64,000 nt of DNA from Oceanospirillum sediminis (GCF_014164585.1 NZ_JACJFM010000009.1:99243-163242); one strand, 5' to 3'. Counted from the first letter of the stretch, positions 54,310 to 64,000 are shown. Notes: generated by a model from the letters alone, not told the origin. Program-made: numbers and translations.

Positions 54310-55518
54310 TTAAGACAAAAACTGCCGGGAAAATCGATGAGTCAGATATGCAGGATAAACATTCGTTAAGGAGACAGACTGACACTGCTGGAACTGACAG
54401 AAACGGGGCAGGGCATCCGCTAATGCAGTAATAACCTCGTCCTCATCAAAAGAGTGATTTTCAAAGTATAACGCTCTGACTTCCAGTCGTCCCTCTTTCC
54501 TGTGGGCTTTGCAATCCATCCGGCCAATAAACTCATCACGATACAACAGTGGCAGACAGAAATAACCATACTGACGTTTAGTCTCTGGCAGATAGCATTC
54601 CAGTTGGTAATGATACTGGAAAAGAGCCTTAAGCCGATCACGCTGAATAACACTGTTATCAAACGGAGAGAGAATCTGCACACGGGCATTTGATCTCGGC
54701 AATGGGCTATCAAAAGCCCCGGATGCCACAACAAAGGTCTCGCCATCGTTGACTCTGACTTGCTCCAGAGAACCCTGTGTCAGGCGTTCATTAACCAGAT
54801 TGTTCACTGCAGCTCGCAGACCGGTATTCTTACGCAAATAAGTAACGCTTTTTAATGATGCAAGACCATGACAGCGTAAATGCTGATCAAGCAGATGTTC
54901 TGCCAGTTCTTCTGTTGAAGGTACTCTGGTGTCAACGCCGTATGGCAGGACACGCTCTGTCAGATCATAGACTTTCTGAAAGCCTTCTCTCTGGCTAACC
55001 ATCAGATCGCCTTCCATATATAACTGCTCCAGTGCTTTTTTGGCGGGTTTCCAGTCCCACCAGCCCGCACGATCTGTTTTACAGGTTTCAATATCTCTCG
55101 AACGTATCGGTCCTTCCTGACGAATACGCTCCAGCAGTTCCTGCATCAGTTTTCTGTCTGGCTTTTTATACCAGTGGACCTGACCACTTTTGATGGCATT
55201 TTTATAAGGCAGAGAAAAACGAAAATCTGAGATCGGCAGAAAAGCCGCCGCGTGTGACCAGTATTCAAAAACATCACGATCCAGCAGCATACGATGGAGC
55301 ATATCTGGCCTGAATCCGGGAACCCTGGAATACAGCACATGATTGTGTGCCCGTTCTATCACAGAAATAGTATCAATCTGGACGTAACCAATATGATTGA
55401 TCGCTTTACGTGCCCCAGCTAAACCTCGACCATAAGGCTGAGATTTCAGCAGGCCTTGTGCAGATAGAGCTAAACGCCGTAAACGTATCAACTCTTGCGG
55501 CCGTGTTATTTCAATCAC
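54310..55518 (-). CDS. ycaQ: YcaQ-family DNA glycosylase (HTH_42, interstrand crosslink repair)
   Basis: The 402-residue protein has winged-helix repeats of the AlkZ/YcaQ superfamily. The catalytic QxD motif is in IGYVQIDTISVIERAHNHVL. Further patterns fit YcaQ: FEYWSHAAAFLPISDF and RVQILSPFDNSVIQRDRLK. E. coli YcaQ unhooks crosslinks and removes N7-alkyl adducts. It is likely an independent transcript; the 138-base gap to the secreted-protein gene contains its promoter or terminator, not identified. Confidence 0.88.
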   Translation of the reverse strand: MIEITRPQELIRLRRLALSAQGLLKSQPYGRGLAGARKAINHIGYVQIDTISVIERAHNHVLYSRVPGFRPDMLHRMLLDRDVFEYWSHAAAFLPISDFRFSLPYKNAIKSGQVHWYKKPDRKLMQELLERIRQEGPIRSRDIETCKTDRAGWWDWKPAKKALEQLYMEGDLMVSQREGFQKVYDLTERVLPYGVDTRVPSTEELAEHLLDQHLRCHGLASLKSVTYLRKNTGLRAAVNNLVNERLTQGSLEQVRVNDGETFVVASGAFDSPLPRSNARVQILSPFDNSVIQRDRLKALFQYHYQLECYLPETKRQYGYFCLPLLYRDEFIGRMDCKAHRKEGRLEVRALYFENHSFDEDEVITALADALPRFCQFQQCQSVSLTNVYPAYLTHRFSRQFLS

Positions 55519-55616
55519 TATCCGTTAATCCTGACGACTGACCTTTTTCAGAACATGCCAGCACTGACCCAGTGCCTGCAAGCTAATCAGCATCAGAAAA
55601 ATGATGCAACACTGGA

Positions 55617-56162
55617 TCAGGCATAATTCTTCCAACGCATATGAAGCACTCGTATATTATCCGGTGGAATGTGTATTTCACCCTCTTCAGCAAATCCCAG
55701 ACGCTCCAGCACAGCCCTTGATTTACGATTATCCGGATTGACAATGGCTGCCAGAGTCTTCCATCCAGCAGCATGGCTGCGCTGTAGCAGCATTTGCACC
55801 GCCTCATGAATATATCCCTTGCCCCAGTGCTCTCTGGTCAGAGAGTATCCTACATCAGGTTCAGGTAAATAATCTCTCTGAATCAAACCGCAGGTTCCAA
55901 GGCAGGCTCCCGTTTGCCGACAACCCAGCAACCCCAGACTGAAACCTTTATTCAGATACATCTGCATCGGCCCCTGCCGGAGATAGTCGAGAGCATCATC
56001 CAGTGTTCTCAACCCTTTATCCGCTATGCCTGAGATAAAGTCAGGTTCATTAAAATGCTTAAGAACAAACTCAGCATCATCCAGAGAAAATGGCCGTACT
56101 CTGAGCCTTTCAGTTTCAAAGTTCATTATGTCTATTGCAGTATCAGATGAGATAGCATTCAT
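55617..56162 (-). CDS. GNAT-family N-acetyltransferase (RimJ/RimL-like)
   Basis: The 181-residue enzyme has the type 3 GNAT layout: FETERLRVRPFSLDDAEFVL, then LEHWGKGYIHEA-like acetyl-CoA pocket (REHWGKGYIHEAVQML) and AIVNPDNRKSRAVLERLGF. It probably acetylates a protein N-terminus or small molecule; the target is unknown. The start at 56162 has TGGA six bases upstream. An internal ATG at 56126, aligned with many relatives, is the alternative. Confidence 0.83.
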   Translation of the reverse strand: MNAISSDTAIDIMNFETERLRVRPFSLDDAEFVLKHFNEPDFISGIADKGLRTLDDALDYLRQGPMQMYLNKGFSLGLLGCRQTGACLGTCGLIQRDYLPEPDVGYSLTREHWGKGYIHEAVQMLLQRSHAAGWKTLAAIVNPDNRKSRAVLERLGFAEEGEIHIPPDNIRVLHMRWKNYA

Positions 56163-56327
56163 GGCTGTTCCACTAATTGTTAATCTTTATTGACTGCCTG
56201 GATTACCAATATGAAGATCAGGTGTTACGAGAAGTTGTAACGTGTCAGAAAAGCAGGAACACTATCAAATACAGCTTACTTTTCTTTGCAAGGTATTCGC
56301 TGCCGAAAAATCTGAGAGGATATCATC

Positions 56328-57056
56328 ATGCGAGTCTGTGCCGCACAGTTCCAGACAAAATCTGCTGATCTGACATATAACCTGTCGCAATATAAACGTC
56401 TTATTCAGTGTGCTGCTGACAAAAATATTGATCTGATCTTTTTTCCCGAACTGTCATTAACAGGATATGAACCTGAGCAAGCCGAAGAGCTTGCAATGAC
56501 AGAGGATGATCACCGGTTTTCAATCTTTCAGACCCTTAGCGATCAGCATGGAATGATCATTGGGATCAGTGCGCCAATCCGATCTGATCATAGCATCACA
56601 ATCAGCCTGCTGTTCTTTATTCCTGATAAAGAGACACTTTTATATTCGAAACAGATTCTGCACAATGATGAGAAACCTTTCTTTCAGCCTGGTACTGAGC
56701 AACTGCTGATACCCAGTGGTAAAGAAGTTCTGGCACCAGCTATCTGCTATGAATCCTTACAAGATGAGCATCAGATCAGTGCTAAACAATCCGGTGCCAG
56801 TATTTATCTGGCATCAATTGCTAAACATAATGCAGGAATGAGTAAGGCTTATCAACATTACGCCCGAATTGCCAGGCAGTCTGATCTGATTGTAATTATG
56901 GCCAATAGTGTTGGCCCCTGTGATAATTTCATTGCCGGAGGTTTATCTGCAATCTGGCTGAACTCAGGGCAACGCCTGACATCTCTTGCCGCTGACGTAA
57001 CAGGTATTGCCGGGATTGATACTGTCAGTCATGAAGCGATATCTGTCACACTATGA
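56328..57056 (+). CDS. Carbon-nitrogen hydrolase (nitrilase superfamily)
   Basis: The 242-residue protein has the catalytic triad of the superfamily: Glu in LIFFPELSLTGYEP, Lys in YSKQILHNDE and Cys in APAICYESL. It would hydrolyse an amide or nitrile; the substrate is not evident. It is divergent from the acetyltransferase gene. GAGAGGAT-type sequence lies before the ATG. Confidence 0.85.
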   Translation: MRVCAAQFQTKSADLTYNLSQYKRLIQCAADKNIDLIFFPELSLTGYEPEQAEELAMTEDDHRFSIFQTLSDQHGMIIGISAPIRSDHSITISLLFFIPDKETLLYSKQILHNDEKPFFQPGTEQLLIPSGKEVLAPAICYESLQDEHQISAKQSGASIYLASIAKHNAGMSKAYQHYARIARQSDLIVIMANSVGPCDNFIAGGLSAIWLNSGQRLTSLAADVTGIAGIDTVSHEAISVTL

Positions 57057-57200
57057 TGCCCCTTACAAAGGAACCAGATTATCTGCCAAATAAAAAGAAG
57101 ATCGGTCATGAACAAAGCTATGACTTAGCAATCCAGATACAACCATGACAGACTCCTGATGGAGCATCATAACGGATATCAGGAGCTGACATCACAGACA

Positions 57201-60200
57201 TCAGCAAAAAAAGTTATCAACCAGGGCAGGCTGAACAGGCGCATCATTATCGTCATGCAGCAATTTTTGCAACGTCTCAAGCAAGCGTTCTCTATCTTCT
57301 GACAGGCCTACCAGTTCCTTTTGCGCCAACAGGTATTGCCCCTGAGTTCTCAGATCCAGAACATAATTCCCGGTTTCATGAACGATCTGATGTTGTCTGT
57401 GCACAAGCTTTCTCAGCGCAGAATTCTTAATGACATTATCACCTTCATCCTTCAGCCATCGAGCAAACCGACAGTTCAGATGATCCATTACCGGCACCTG
57501 ATAGCCTTCATCTTCGATACAGTGTTCCAGCTGTCTGATCCAGGCCCGATGCTCAACCATTGCCATTAAGACCGGTACCTTGTCAGAACAGACATCCCTG
57601 GCCTGTAACCATCGTTCAGCAGGCCGCCAGTTGTCCAGCCATTCCAGAAACTGATCCTCAGGCAGAGGTCGGGCAATGCCGTAACCTTGCCCCTGTTCAC
57701 ATCCTAACTGAATCAGCAACTCGCCTTGTTCATCGGTTTCCACACCTTCAGCTATCACACTGCGACCAAAGGCACCAGCCAGCCCCATAATACCTTCCAG
57801 AATACTCAGGTTATCCGGCGCATACAGCAGATCACTGACAAAGCTACGGTCAATTTTCAGGATATCAGCCGGTAGCTTTTTCAGATAAGTCAGTGTCGAA
57901 TAACCGGTGCCGAAATCATCCAGTGCAAACAGAATACCCAGCTGCTGACACTCAGTAATAACTTCAGAAACATGACTGATATCCTTCAGAGCATTACTTT
58001 CCAGCACCTCAATTTCCAGAGAGGAGGGATCAACTTCCGGGAAGTCATCCAGAAATTGTTTAATCTGAGTCACAAAGTCTTTTTGCTGAATATAGCGTAC
58101 GCCAATATTAACGCTGACCCTCAGAGGCGTGCTGAGCTGTTGCCATTTAACAATCTGTTTAAGGGCCGTTCTGAGCACCCAGCGATCCAGTTCAACAGAA
58201 AGAGAATGATCTTCAATAGCCGGTAGAAAATACCCTGGCGCTAACAGCCCCTTTTCAGGGTGTTGCCAGCGAATCAGAGCTTCAGCTCCTTTTACCGCGC
58301 CTGATTGCATATTGACCCTGGGCTGATAGAAGAGCACAAACTCATCATTATTCAGCGCCTGACGTATCTCGGCCAGGAACAGATTAACATCCCGGTCAGC
58401 TTTATCTTTCGCGGCATCAAACAGATAGTAACGGTTTTTTCCCGCAACCTTTGCTTTATACATCGCCTGATCAGCCTGGCGTAATAGCTGGTCTGCATCC
58501 AGATGTTCATCCTGAGGGAAAAAGCTGACGCCAAGGCTGGCAGATACCTGCATTTCCAGGTCATCAACATACACGGGTGCAGAAGCGGCAGCCAGCAAAC
58601 GCTTCAGAATAGCTATGGCATCATCTGTTTCCTGAAAACCTCTGAGTACCGCAACAAATTCATCTCCCCCTAGTCTGGCCAGCATATCGCCATCTTTAAC
58701 AGACTGTTGCATACGGGAGGAAAGCTCTTTCAACAGCAAGTCACCTTTATCATGCCCGCAAACATCATTGATCTCTTTAAAGCCATCCAGATCCAGATAA
58801 ACAACGGCCAGGCGGTGCCGATGTTTCTCGGTCTCTGCCATCGCTTTATACAGAAAATCAGACAGGCTTAATCTATTGGGTAATCCTGTCAGGGCATCAT
58901 TATGAGCAATCATTTCCAGTTGCTGCTGATAGCGTTTCTGTTCTGTAATATCTGAAAACAAGGCAACATAGTGGCCACTGTTGCTCTGGTCATCATCAAC
59001 AGCACTGATCGTTAGCAGTTCAGCATAACTATCACCATTTTTTTTCTGATTCCAGAGCTCACCGCTCCAGAAGCCCTGACTGTGAAGTTCGGACCAGATA
59101 TCTGAACCTTGATTCTCTGCAAGCCCCAGTCCCGTTTTTACACTACGGATATTCCGTCCCAGTACATCATCTTTGTCATAGCCGGTAATCAGACTGAACG
59201 CATCGTTAACATCAACTATACTACCGGTCAGATCCGTAATCAGAATACCTTCTCGAGCATGAGTATAAACCTGAGATATCAATCTGGATTGTTCTTCAGC
59301 ATGCTTGCGGTCAGAAATATCAATCATAGTACCTGCAGTACCTATGATATTACCCTTTTCATCCAAACGAACTTTTGCAAATACTTCCAGCCAGCAGATA
59401 CTGCCGCTGGCATGCTGTACTCTGATCTCTGTATGGCAGTGCTTTACATCGCCTTTGACAAGAGACATATAGTTTTCATAGAAAACAGATACGTCTTCAG
59501 GGCAGATATACTGTTTGACCTGAGACCCCATACTCTCTTCACATCGATGACCTGTTAATTCATACCAGGCTGGATTCAGAAAATCCCATCGCCCCTTATC
59601 ATCTGTCTGGAAAATGATTTCATGTACCGCATGCAGAATATCCTGATAACGACGCTGACTGACCTGAACGGCATTCTGACTGAGCTTCAGATCTTCCAGC
59701 CGGTCATGCAGATCTGCCAGTGTTTTTCCCAGACGGCTCGCCATATTATCCAGGGTATATCCCAGATGGTGCAGCTCACTTTTGTCCGGATACTGACCTC
59801 TGTAGTCAAAATCACCCTGTTCAAAATGCTGTACTGAGGTTAATAGCTGTCTCAGCGGTCTCATCAGATGTAAACGTGTGAACTGGCCTGTTGAGATGAC
59901 CAGACCGGCAATCATAGTAAGAGAGATCAGAACGATGGCCAGGGACAGAACAAACCATATCTGAAAATCTTTCAAAGGCTGAAAAACCACTAGCAGCCAT
60001 TGTCCTTGCTTAAATGGTGATACGGACAACAAACCGTAGCTGCCATGAATATCCTCAACCAGCTGGATACCACTGTGCTGCAGATCCCCACTTTCAACTG
60101 AAAACAGTGTTTGCAAGGATTGCTGCTTCAGTGTGTAATTCAGCTTTCTATGCAGAAGAATCCGACCATCAGTAGCGGCAAGGAAAGTATGCCCCTGCTC

Positions 60201-60791
60201 ACCAACACGAATACGCCCGAGATCGGCCCAGAGCAGTGACAGGTCGGCTTCTGCAAGCAGTGTCTGACGGAATTTTCCTTTATTATCCGGGACCGAAATC
60301 GCCATTCTCAAGCCGGGTAAAGGCTGCTTATGGCGCTGGTAGGTCTGGAAAAAAGTCTGCCCTGACCGGACTTGTGATAACCAGGGTTGCTGCGGATAAA
60401 AATCTGCTTTGTGCTCCCCTGATGACGGTTGCTGAAAACGGACATGGCCATCCGCATCAACCAGACTCAGGCTCATCATTGCCCGATCCCGCCCCATATA
60501 AGTCAGCAGAAGTTCATCGATATCCTCTGTGACTGAAACAAAATCAGCCAGTCGATTCAGATCCGCTTCAAGGGATTGAAAGAAATCCCGGGTTAACTCA
60601 TAGCCCTGATGCTTGCTATCATAAATACTGTCCTGCATCGATTGCCACAGCATAAACGATGAAATAGCAATAATTCCCAGAATACCTGATAGTGCCAGCC
60701 CCCCCAAAAGACAGACCCTGAGATAGATCCCATGGGCCACACTGTCAGAATAGCCAGAGCTTTTCATACCGGAGAGAAAAACATTGAACAT
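57201..60791 (-). CDS. Cache-HAMP-PAS(2)-GGDEF-EAL-CZB c-di-GMP protein
   Basis: The protein has about 1196 residues. TM segments near 25-50 and 275-300 enclose a Cache-like periplasmic sensor. HAMP and two PAS units follow. The cyclase motif is intact (LARLGGDEFVAVL), but the I-site is KDGD, not RxxD. The EAL part shows EALIRWQHPEKG and ALDDFGTGYSTLTYL. A C-terminal CZB-like zinc-binding domain has HxxW, CRFARW and HQIVH. Zinc could control output. The start is uncertain: TTG at 60803 or 60797, or ATG at 60791 with GGAG 15 bases upstream. It abuts a binding-protein gene. Confidence 0.85.
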   Translation of the reverse strand: MFNVFLSGMKSSGYSDSVAHGIYLRVCLLGGLALSGILGIIAISSFMLWQSMQDSIYDSKHQGYELTRDFFQSLEADLNRLADFVSVTEDIDELLLTYMGRDRAMMSLSLVDADGHVRFQQPSSGEHKADFYPQQPWLSQVRSGQTFFQTYQRHKQPLPGLRMAISVPDNKGKFRQTLLAEADLSLLWADLGRIRVGEQGHTFLAATDGRILLHRKLNYTLKQQSLQTLFSVESGDLQHSGIQLVEDIHGSYGLLSVSPFKQGQWLLVVFQPLKDFQIWFVLSLAIVLISLTMIAGLVISTGQFTRLHLMRPLRQLLTSVQHFEQGDFDYRGQYPDKSELHHLGYTLDNMASRLGKTLADLHDRLEDLKLSQNAVQVSQRRYQDILHAVHEIIFQTDDKGRWDFLNPAWYELTGHRCEESMGSQVKQYICPEDVSVFYENYMSLVKGDVKHCHTEIRVQHASGSICWLEVFAKVRLDEKGNIIGTAGTMIDISDRKHAEEQSRLISQVYTHAREGILITDLTGSIVDVNDAFSLITGYDKDDVLGRNIRSVKTGLGLAENQGSDIWSELHSQGFWSGELWNQKKNGDSYAELLTISAVDDDQSNSGHYVALFSDITEQKRYQQQLEMIAHNDALTGLPNRLSLSDFLYKAMAETEKHRHRLAVVYLDLDGFKEINDVCGHDKGDLLLKELSSRMQQSVKDGDMLARLGGDEFVAVLRGFQETDDAIAILKRLLAAASAPVYVDDLEMQVSASLGVSFFPQDEHLDADQLLRQADQAMYKAKVAGKNRYYLFDAAKDKADRDVNLFLAEIRQALNNDEFVLFYQPRVNMQSGAVKGAEALIRWQHPEKGLLAPGYFLPAIEDHSLSVELDRWVLRTALKQIVKWQQLSTPLRVSVNIGVRYIQQKDFVTQIKQFLDDFPEVDPSSLEIEVLESNALKDISHVSEVITECQQLGILFALDDFGTGYSTLTYLKKLPADILKIDRSFVSDLLYAPDNLSILEGIMGLAGAFGRSVIAEGVETDEQGELLIQLGCEQGQGYGIARPLPEDQFLEWLDNWRPAERWLQARDVCSDKVPVLMAMVEHRAWIRQLEHCIEDEGYQVPVMDHLNCRFARWLKDEGDNVIKNSALRKLVHRQHQIVHETGNYVLDLRTQGQYLLAQKELVGLSEDRERLLETLQKLLHDDNDAPVQPALVDNFFC

Positions 60792-60803
60792 AGACAAGAT
60801 CAA

Positions 60804-61799
60804 TTACTCCAGGAACTGGCCGACATTATCAGAAGTAATAAGAGGACTCTGTTGCCATACAGAGTAGCTGGGGTAAGTATCGCCCTGCTCAAGATGACGC
60901 ACCATCAGCTGAACGGCTTTCCTGGCTTGCTGCAACGGAGATTGATCCACCGAAGCATGCAGTGCCTGATCTTTAATCGCTTTCAGTGCTTCTTCACTCC
61001 CATCGACACCAGTCACTAAAATATTACCTGCTGTTTGTCCTGCTAAATCCAGCGCTTCTGCTGCCCCTAGTGCCATCGCATCATTCGCAGCCAGAATAGC
61101 ATCCACATCCGGATAGAATTTTAACCATTCCTGTACCTGCGCTGTTGCAGCTGTTCTCAACCATCCGGCAGAACGCATATCCAGCACATCAATTTCAGAT
61201 TGCGCCAGACCAGCCAGAAAGCCATTTCGTCTCTCAACGGCATTCTGGCTCTCCTGCAATCCTTCCAGAATCAGAACCTGTCCCTTACCTTCCAGCTGAT
61301 CAACTACCCAACCTGCCACACTGTAGCCAGCGTTATGATTATCAAAAGAAAGTTGTGTCAGTACCTTGCTGCTATGTAAAGGCGTGTCATGAATAATAAC
61401 AGGGATACCACTATCTACCAGACGCTCCACCGGGGCAACAAGTACATTACTGTCAATAGGCACAATAATCGCACCATCATATCCTTGTTCTTTAAGTTGC
61501 CCGATCAGCCCAACCTGCAGCGCTACATCATACCTCTCTTTATGAGGGGACATGATATCAACCTGAACCTGAAACTCCCGTTCAGCCTGAATAGCACCGC
61601 GTTTGACCAGCTCCCAGTAAGGATTATTCTGCTCTCCGGATTTAATGATATAGGCAATTTTCCATGGCTGAGAAGCCACCACTTCCAGATCATCAGCCAG
61701 GTGTTTCTGGGCGGCCTGAACAGGTATTCCGATTGAAATAAGAACAAAAGTGACGAACGATAGATATATCAGCACCAGATATCGAGCAGAATGCCTCAT
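60804..61799 (-). CDS. Sugar-type periplasmic binding protein without transporter
   Basis: The 331-residue exported protein has a signal peptide ending GIPVQA. The RbsB-like fold is visible: WKIAYIIKSGEQNNPYWELV, QGYDGAIIVPIDSN, GIPVIIHDTPL, AILAANDAMALGAAEAL, ILVTGVDGSEEAL. No ABC permease or ATPase is next to it. Its stop abuts the GGDEF-EAL sensor gene. It may present a ligand to that sensor, as LuxP does to LuxQ; this is inference. A strong GGAGGGG precedes the ATG. Confidence 0.85.
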   Translation of the reverse strand: MRHSARYLVLIYLSFVTFVLISIGIPVQAAQKHLADDLEVVASQPWKIAYIIKSGEQNNPYWELVKRGAIQAEREFQVQVDIMSPHKERYDVALQVGLIGQLKEQGYDGAIIVPIDSNVLVAPVERLVDSGIPVIIHDTPLHSSKVLTQLSFDNHNAGYSVAGWVVDQLEGKGQVLILEGLQESQNAVERRNGFLAGLAQSEIDVLDMRSAGWLRTAATAQVQEWLKFYPDVDAILAANDAMALGAAEALDLAGQTAGNILVTGVDGSEEALKAIKDQALHASVDQSPLQQARKAVQLMVRHLEQGDTYPSYSVWQQSPLITSDNVGQFLE

Positions 61800-62250
61800 T
61801 GAGTCCCCTCCGATCTCAGTAAAAGCAGAATGAAATGATCAGCCAGATCAATAGAGTCTATAAGAAAAGTTTATCTTTCTGATTTCATGTAACTTTTTGT
61901 TATAGAATATCTGGGGGCACTCAATAAGGCCATACCACTTTCTGACATAAAGATGACATTCGACATTTATTTCTGAGTTAACAGAGTGCCAGGCCACTCC
62001 ATAAAGTAACTTCAAAAGTGAAAAGTGCCCGGCTTTCAGAAAAATCAATAGTGCAATGTCATGCCTGCACGAAAGCATTACAATATTTACACCGTTGGCC
62101 GGAGAGGCAAGAAATATTTATGCAGAGGTATTTTAGACAGAAAATATGACTTGTAGTGTCTGGAAAAGCCGCTCAACTAACGTAAAGCGGCTTTTCTGCA
62201 TCAATATCGGCCAGACAACAAATCAGGCCTGTACAACAGAAGAAAGGTAA
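61800..62250. other. 451-base intergenic region with terminator
   Basis: It holds the promoter of the binding-protein gene (AT-rich near 61860-61910) and a terminator at 62163-62196. A 76-codon minus-strand frame at 61848-62078 has no family match or ribosome site. Nothing else was recognised. Confidence 0.5.
62163..62196. terminator. Bidirectional terminator downstream of the chemoreceptor gene
   Basis: GAAAAGCCGCT and AGCGGCTTTTC are perfect 11-base arms with a 12-base loop. The minus-strand product ends in a U tract, which suits the receptor gene at 62251. Confidence 0.75.
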
Positions 62251-63864
62251 TTACAGCTTAAATCGTTTCACCATATCAGCTAATTGCTGAGTACGCTGAT
62301 TCAGACTCATAACAGCCTGGTGGTTTTCGCCCATTGCATCAGCATTTTCTTCAGACAGTGTCGTGATGCGGTGGATATTCTGGTTAATCGTATCAGTCAC
62401 CTCTGATTGTTGCTCTGCAGCCTGAGCAATTTGCATATTAAGCTCAGATATTCGATGAATCTCTTCAGCAATCTGTCGCATAGCATCTTCGGCAAATTTC
62501 ACTTTATCAACCGATTCATTACTGTCTGTAGCACTGGAATCCATAACGGATACCGCTTTTTCAGATCCTTTCTGTAGTTCTTCAATCATGCGCCGAATTT
62601 CTTCAGTACTTTCCTGAGTTCGGCTGGCCAGAGTGCGTACTTCATCAGCAACCACCGCAAAGCCCCGTCCCTGTTCACCTGCACGTGCAGCTTCAATTGC
62701 AGCATTCAGTGCAAGTAAATTAGTCTGTTCGGCGATACCACCAATCACATCAACGATATTACCGATCTCATCTGTTTTTTCTTTCAGAGAATTAATTACA
62801 TCGGCTGCACCATGCACACCACGGGCCAGAGCTTCCATACGATCAACGGAAGACTCCAGTGCTGCAACGCCATTGTCAAAATGATGCCTGGCATCATCAA
62901 CGGCCTGAACGGCATTGCCGGTGCTGTCGGCTACACTATGGGCAGTTGCAGCCATCTCTTCTACGGCAGTCGCTAATTGTTCAGTCTCTGCCTGCTGGCG
63001 ACTAAAGCGCTGAGTATTACCATTTTCGTTAGCCTCAATCTGATTAAGGCCTGCCTGAATACTCAGAGACAGATCTTTAACAGTGCCAATCAGCTCACTC
63101 TGTTTCTCCATGAAACGATTCATATGTCGGGCAATAGATTCAAACTCATCGCCGCCCTCTTCCGGTAAACGACGAGACAGATCGGCTTCTCCCTGGGACA
63201 GATTAACCACTGCTTCATCAAATTTACGTACCCGGATAGTAATATAGCTGCTCATATATAACAGACTGCCCAGTAATACGACCAGCGCAATAACAACACC
63301 GGCCAAAGATGCATTGGCACCTGAATCAGACATCTGTTCAAAATCACGGGTATACTGATCAACCAGTACACGGTACTGGTTTTCCAGAATCTCCAGTCCT
63401 TTCACCGCCGGGTCATCGCTAATCTTCACCTGCGCATCAATTTGCTCTGCTGTCATGCCCTGCTTTACAAAACCTGCCACCCGGTCTGTCTCATGACGAT
63501 ACTTCTGGTAAACCTCTTCAATATCATCCAGCGCCTTTCTTTCTTCAGCTGTAATAGAAGCAATTGAGCGGTATTCCGTGATGGTTTTCTGGATAGCGTC
63601 GTGGTTCTTAATAATGCGTCCGTGATACTTTTCCTGTCCTCGTAACACATAATTTTTAAAATTATGTATCATAGCACCATATCCGGCGTTTTCCCTGATA
63701 AGTAGTAAGGCTTCTTCACGGGCAAGCGCATCATCCCGGAGCTGTTGCCAACTGGTTTCCTGTTCTGCAATTAAAGATCTTTGCATGATAAACAGAGCAA
63801 GAAAAGCGGTAATCAGAATTGCAATAATAATATAAAAACGAGTTTTCAGAGTTAAACCGGGCAT
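62251..63864 (-). CDS. Methyl-accepting chemotaxis protein with helical periplasmic sensor
   Basis: The 537-residue receptor has TM segments near 8-27 and 187-207. The periplasmic part of about 160 residues is helical (four-helix-bundle type; [20 protein letters not shown]). HAMP follows, then the signalling domain with tip [20 protein letters not shown]. There is no C-terminal WxxF tether. The ligand is unknown. AAAGGG precedes the ATG. An inverted repeat lies 65-95 bases upstream. Confidence 0.9.
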   Translation of the reverse strand: MPGLTLKTRFYIIIAILITAFLALFIMQRSLIAEQETSWQQLRDDALAREEALLLIRENAGYGAMIHNFKNYVLRGQEKYHGRIIKNHDAIQKTITEYRSIASITAEERKALDDIEEVYQKYRHETDRVAGFVKQGMTAEQIDAQVKISDDPAVKGLEILENQYRVLVDQYTRDFEQMSDSGANASLAGVVIALVVLLGSLLYMSSYITIRVRKFDEAVVNLSQGEADLSRRLPEEGGDEFESIARHMNRFMEKQSELIGTVKDLSLSIQAGLNQIEANENGNTQRFSRQQAETEQLATAVEEMAATAHSVADSTGNAVQAVDDARHHFDNGVAALESSVDRMEALARGVHGAADVINSLKEKTDEIGNIVDVIGGIAEQTNLLALNAAIEAARAGEQGRGFAVVADEVRTLASRTQESTEEIRRMIEELQKGSEKAVSVMDSSATDSNESVDKVKFAEDAMRQIAEEIHRISELNMQIAQAAEQQSEVTDTINQNIHRITTLSEENADAMGENHQAVMSLNQRTQQLADMVKRFKL

Positions 63865-63927
63865 AGTGCATCCCTTTGTAAACTAAGCATATATATCCAA
63901 CGATTAATTGTAACTATTCAGCCCGCT

Positions 63928-63960
63928 CTCAACTATTTGCTACCTTGACGAATAGTTGAG
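63928..63960. promoter_or_regulatory. Inverted repeat CTCAACTATT-N13-AATAGTTGAG upstream of the chemoreceptor
   Basis: The 10-base arms are perfect. A third related TAACTATTC lies at 63911-63919. There is no T tract on either strand, so an operator is more likely than a terminator. Confidence 0.4.
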
Positions 63961-64000
63961 ATCTGTCAGTTTATGCATAGCAACAGACATTGAAGAGCAT

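Noticed and set aside
61848..62078. 76-codon minus-strand frame upstream of the binding-protein gene
   Set aside because: No ribosome site or motif; it overlaps the probable promoter.

Overview
The window is chromosomal DNA from a gamma-proteobacterium, most likely a marine Oceanospirillales-type bacterium such as the Neptunomonas, Amphritea or Oceanospirillum group. The genus is inferred, not shown. The grounds are a balanced, slightly AT-leaning base composition, gamma-type genes (rsuA, efpL, CpxRA-like, PhoPQ-like), many c-di-GMP and chemotaxis receptors, and a Pseudomonas-like PQQ alcohol-oxidation island. I saw no rRNA, tRNA, insertion sequence, prophage or CRISPR array.

Layout. 1-7.4 kb: an edge-truncated diguanylate cyclase, a GlxA-type AraC regulator, a RecQ-family helicase, the EF-P paralogue EfpL, RsuA and a YceI protein. 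7.5-11.8 kb: an operon of a PepSY protein, a PhoP/PhoQ-like pair and two Bor-like lipoproteins, divergent from a MipA/OmpV porin-like protein. 12.3-22.2 kb: a PQQ alcohol-oxidation island. It holds a quinoprotein dehydrogenase with the Asp-X-Asp lanthanide signature, cytochrome c550 PedF, a solute-binding protein and a cupredoxin-like protein on the minus strand. Facing outward on the plus strand are a binding protein, a YVTN propeller, an ABC ATPase and permease, and a LuxR-type regulator. The 588-base region upstream of the dehydrogenase carries direct repeats, a 24-base tandem repeat and a multi-hairpin transcript candidate. 22.3-24.7 kb: cytochrome c', an HD-GYP relative that lost its HD pair, and a cyclic-nucleotide-binding protein.

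24.7-38.8 kb: a long minus-strand chemotaxis operon, in transcription order: receptor-like protein, cheY, cheA, cheW, a receptor with four PAS units, cheR, cheD, cheB, a STAS protein and an HsbR-like regulator/phosphatase. A GarR/GlxR-type dehydrogenase and a hydroxypyruvate-isomerase-like gene follow with almost no gap. 39-44.9 kb: a CHASE-PAS-GGDEF-EAL protein, divergent from a CpxRA-like pair. 44.9-53.3 kb: a DUF2161 protein, an FdsR-type regulator and the divergent fdsGBA-fdhD-fdsD operon for soluble NAD-dependent formate dehydrogenase. 53.4-64 kb: a secreted protein with a duplicated unknown motif, a YcaQ glycosylase, a GNAT acetyltransferase, a nitrilase-family hydrolase, a lone sugar-type binding protein next to a Cache-PAS-GGDEF-EAL-CZB protein, and a chemoreceptor.

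How the genes fit together (inference): the dehydrogenase oxidises short alcohols in the periplasm and passes electrons to PedF. Formate from C1 oxidation could be oxidised to CO2 by Fds with NADH formation. GarR/Hyi could handle C2-C3 hydroxy acids. The rest of the window is mainly signal transduction (c-di-GMP, chemotaxis, envelope stress). PQQ synthesis, aldehyde dehydrogenase and a sensor kinase for the LuxR-type regulator are not in the window. Coordinates of regulatory sites and RNA structures rest on reading by eye and have no experimental support.
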